Shown piece by piece: positions 62,738 to 64,000 of a stretch of 64,000 bases of DNA. The DNA comes from Paenibacillus sp. PastM-3 (GTDB taxonomy: Bacteria; Bacillota; Bacilli; Paenibacillales; Paenibacillaceae): assembly GCF_029893965.1 (NCBI RefSeq), contig NZ_JARXXP010000006.1, positions 124,001 to 188,000 of the forward strand, in the 5' to 3' direction. Position 1 is the stretch's first letter, and every line of letters starts with the position of its first letter. Under the pieces are notes generated by a model. It searched no databases and was not told the origin of the DNA. It worked only from the letters and a program-made list of their open reading frames with translations. A program made the position numbers and the translations under genes.

Positions 62738-64000
62738 TCAGTCAGTCACTGCAGGAAGCTTAACAAGCACCTTATATTGTCCGCCAGCTTCCAGCCCTTT
62801 AAGCACACCGTCCCGGACAAGCTCACCGTCCAGATAAACCTCTGTAGCCGTAACCCCGGCTTCACGCTTCATTTCAACATGCAGCTGCGCGCCTCTGAAG
62901 ATGCGTTTTACCACAGCCTCGTCCCAATCCGAAGGCAGCTGCGGCTGCACCTGCAGTCCTTCACGGTTACCCTGTAATCCGAACAGGCCGTCTATCAGGC
63001 ACCGGTATACCCACGGCACGGTTCCTGTATTAAAAAGATGGCTGGAGCGTCCGGCCGTCTTCGGAAACTGTCTGTAGGCTCCGCGGTAATAGTTCGGAAT
63101 AAAGACCGGCAGCTGGCCCCGGCGGATGATATCCTCGATGTCAGGTCCCGGGATCATTTTGCGCAGCAGGCGGTAGGCATCATCCTGCTCGCCAACGGCA
63201 TACAGGCCATAGATATAAAAGGCTGCGGCATGATTATAGACCGCCCCGTTCTCGGCTGTTCCCGGATGTTTTTGCGTTACCCGGCCCACATCTTCCCGCA
63301 TAGCGGTATAGGAGGGGGCCAGCTTTTCCACACCATAAGGGGTCTCCAGCTGTTCACTGACCGATTTCATCAGCTTCTCCCGCTTCTCCTCATCGGCCGC
63401 ACCACTGAGCAGCGCCCAGCCCTGCGGATTAATAAAGATCCGTCCTTCCTTATCTTCGCTGATGCCGAACACTACATTGTCATCGGTGATTCCCCGCGCA
63501 TACCACTCGCCGTCCCAGAAATACCGATTGACTACAGCATTCGTCTCATCCGCAGCCAGGCGGAATGCCTGCCCGTTCTCCGGCCGGCCGCTGTGTTCGC
63601 AGATATCCGCCCAGATCATAAAAGCATACGCCGCCGCTATCGTCAGCCATCCGGATACGCCAGCGCCCTTATAGCCGACCATATTCATCGGGTCGCACCA
63701 GTCGCCTTGATTAATATAATTCAGACCTCTCCCGTCCCGCTCATGGATCAGCCAGTGCATCGCCCGGTCGATGTGCTCGAAGACAGTGCCGCTTTCCTCT
63801 CCGCCCGAGTAAGGAACTTGCTCCTCCAGAAGGGTGTAATCATCCGTCTCCTCCAGATAGGTAATGAGGCAGATCGGCAGCCAGACGCAGTGATCGGTAT
63901 GCGGAACCTGATTGATATATTTCAGTTCAGCCGCTTCGTGCAAAATAATGCCATCCGGCATGGCTCCGCTTACATTTTGCTGGCTCAGGGCTGTCAGGAA
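62738..64000 (-). CDS. GH94-type phosphorylase, C-terminal part (runs off the right edge)
   Basis: At least 420 codons are visible. The frame continues open past the edge (ALSQQNVSGA before the first internal Met), so the 5' end is outside. NQVPHTDHCVWLP, GTVFEHIDRAMHW, NYINQGDWCDPMNMVG (catalytic Asp region) and GTAENGAVYNHAAAFYIYGLY followed by FPKTAGRSSHLFNTGTVPWVYR are GH94 landmarks (cellobiose/chitobiose/cyclic glucan phosphorylases). It splits a beta-glucoside with phosphate to give a sugar 1-phosphate. The subfamily cannot be fixed from this part. Confidence 0.84.
   Translation of the reverse strand, partial: FLTALSQQNVSGAMPDGIILHEAAELKYINQVPHTDHCVWLPICLITYLEETDDYTLLEEQVPYSGGEESGTVFEHIDRAMHWLIHERDGRGLNYINQGDWCDPMNMVGYKGAGVSGWLTIAAAYAFMIWADICEHSGRPENGQAFRLAADETNAVVNRYFWDGEWYARGITDDNVVFGISEDKEGRIFINPQGWALLSGAADEEKREKLMKSVSEQLETPYGVEKLAPSYTAMREDVGRVTQKHPGTAENGAVYNHAAAFYIYGLYAVGEQDDAYRLLRKMIPGPDIEDIIRRGQLPVFIPNYYRGAYRQFPKTAGRSSHLFNTGTVPWVYRCLIDGLFGLQGNREGLQVQPQLPSDWDEAVVKRIFRGAQLHVEMKREAGVTATEVYLDGELVRDGVLKGLEAGGQYKVLVKLPAVTD

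Overview
The window looks like the chromosome of a Gram-positive, spore-forming plant- or soil-associated member of the Paenibacillaceae, most likely Paenibacillus. The evidence is a surface peptidase with three C-terminal SLH domains, many single AraC-type regulators beside glycosidases, a YesM/YesN two-component pair in front of an LplB/YtcP-type (CUT1) sugar importer, KinA/KinE-like orphan kinases, AGGAGG-type ribosome binding sites and remnants of small coat-type spore genes. I see no rRNA, tRNA, CRISPR array, complete insertion sequence or prophage.

Layout. 0-3.7 kb: SLH-anchored M14 zinc carboxypeptidase. 4-9.6 kb: a minus-strand arabinan operon (GH51-like, double GH43, GH43) behind a near-consensus promoter. 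9.6-12 kb: orphan histidine kinase and an AraC regulator. 12-20.1 kb: GH95 fucosidase, small membrane and P-loop proteins, RarD-like transporter, GH78 rhamnosidase divergent from an AraC regulator. 20.1-27.6 kb: tandem-repeat region, CE12-type esterase, P-type Ca2+ ATPase, AraC regulator and GH27 galactosidase. 27.8-35 kb: HTTM-DCC fusion, a hexanucleotide repeat, and a divergent cassette of diaminopropionate ammonia-lyase plus M20 hydrolase against a GntR regulator plus a methyltransferase-like protein. 35-40.7 kb: an A-type Fe-S-like protein without the usual cysteines, several decayed genes (GH95 stub, twin small coat-type genes, ferritin-like fragment), GH13, DUF3231 and a CE2-type esterase. 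40.9-48 kb: sensor kinase, response regulator, lipoprotein and two permeases of a sugar importer. 48-52.8 kb: MFS exporter with TetR, YitT, a small acidic protein, repeats and a YczE-like protein. 52.7-57 kb: GH28-type pectinase translationally coupled to yczE, preceded by a PAS kinase. 57-64 kb: DUF1349, an XRE-methyltransferase fusion, HAD phosphatase, YbaK-type deacylase, serine-hydrolase remnant, YtrA-type ABC operon, and a GH94 phosphorylase that runs off the right edge.

Working together: the arabinofuranosidases, rhamnosidase, fucosidase, galactosidase, pectinase and two acetylesterases fit stripping of rhamnogalacturonan and arabinan side chains. Most lack signal peptides, so they probably act inside the cell on imported oligosaccharides. 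They are scattered small units, each with its own regulator, rather than one locus.

The most unusual signals are non-coding. Three arrays of the same 52-bp tandem repeat, with core GGGATTTTTCCC, all sit between convergent genes. A second dispersed inverted element (CTAACGGAC...CTTATTTT) occurs at two loci. The dpaL/gntR intergenic region carries two identical 15-bp boxes, each placed in the spacer of a candidate divergent promoter. All gene calls rest on reading the translations and motifs. No database search was run.
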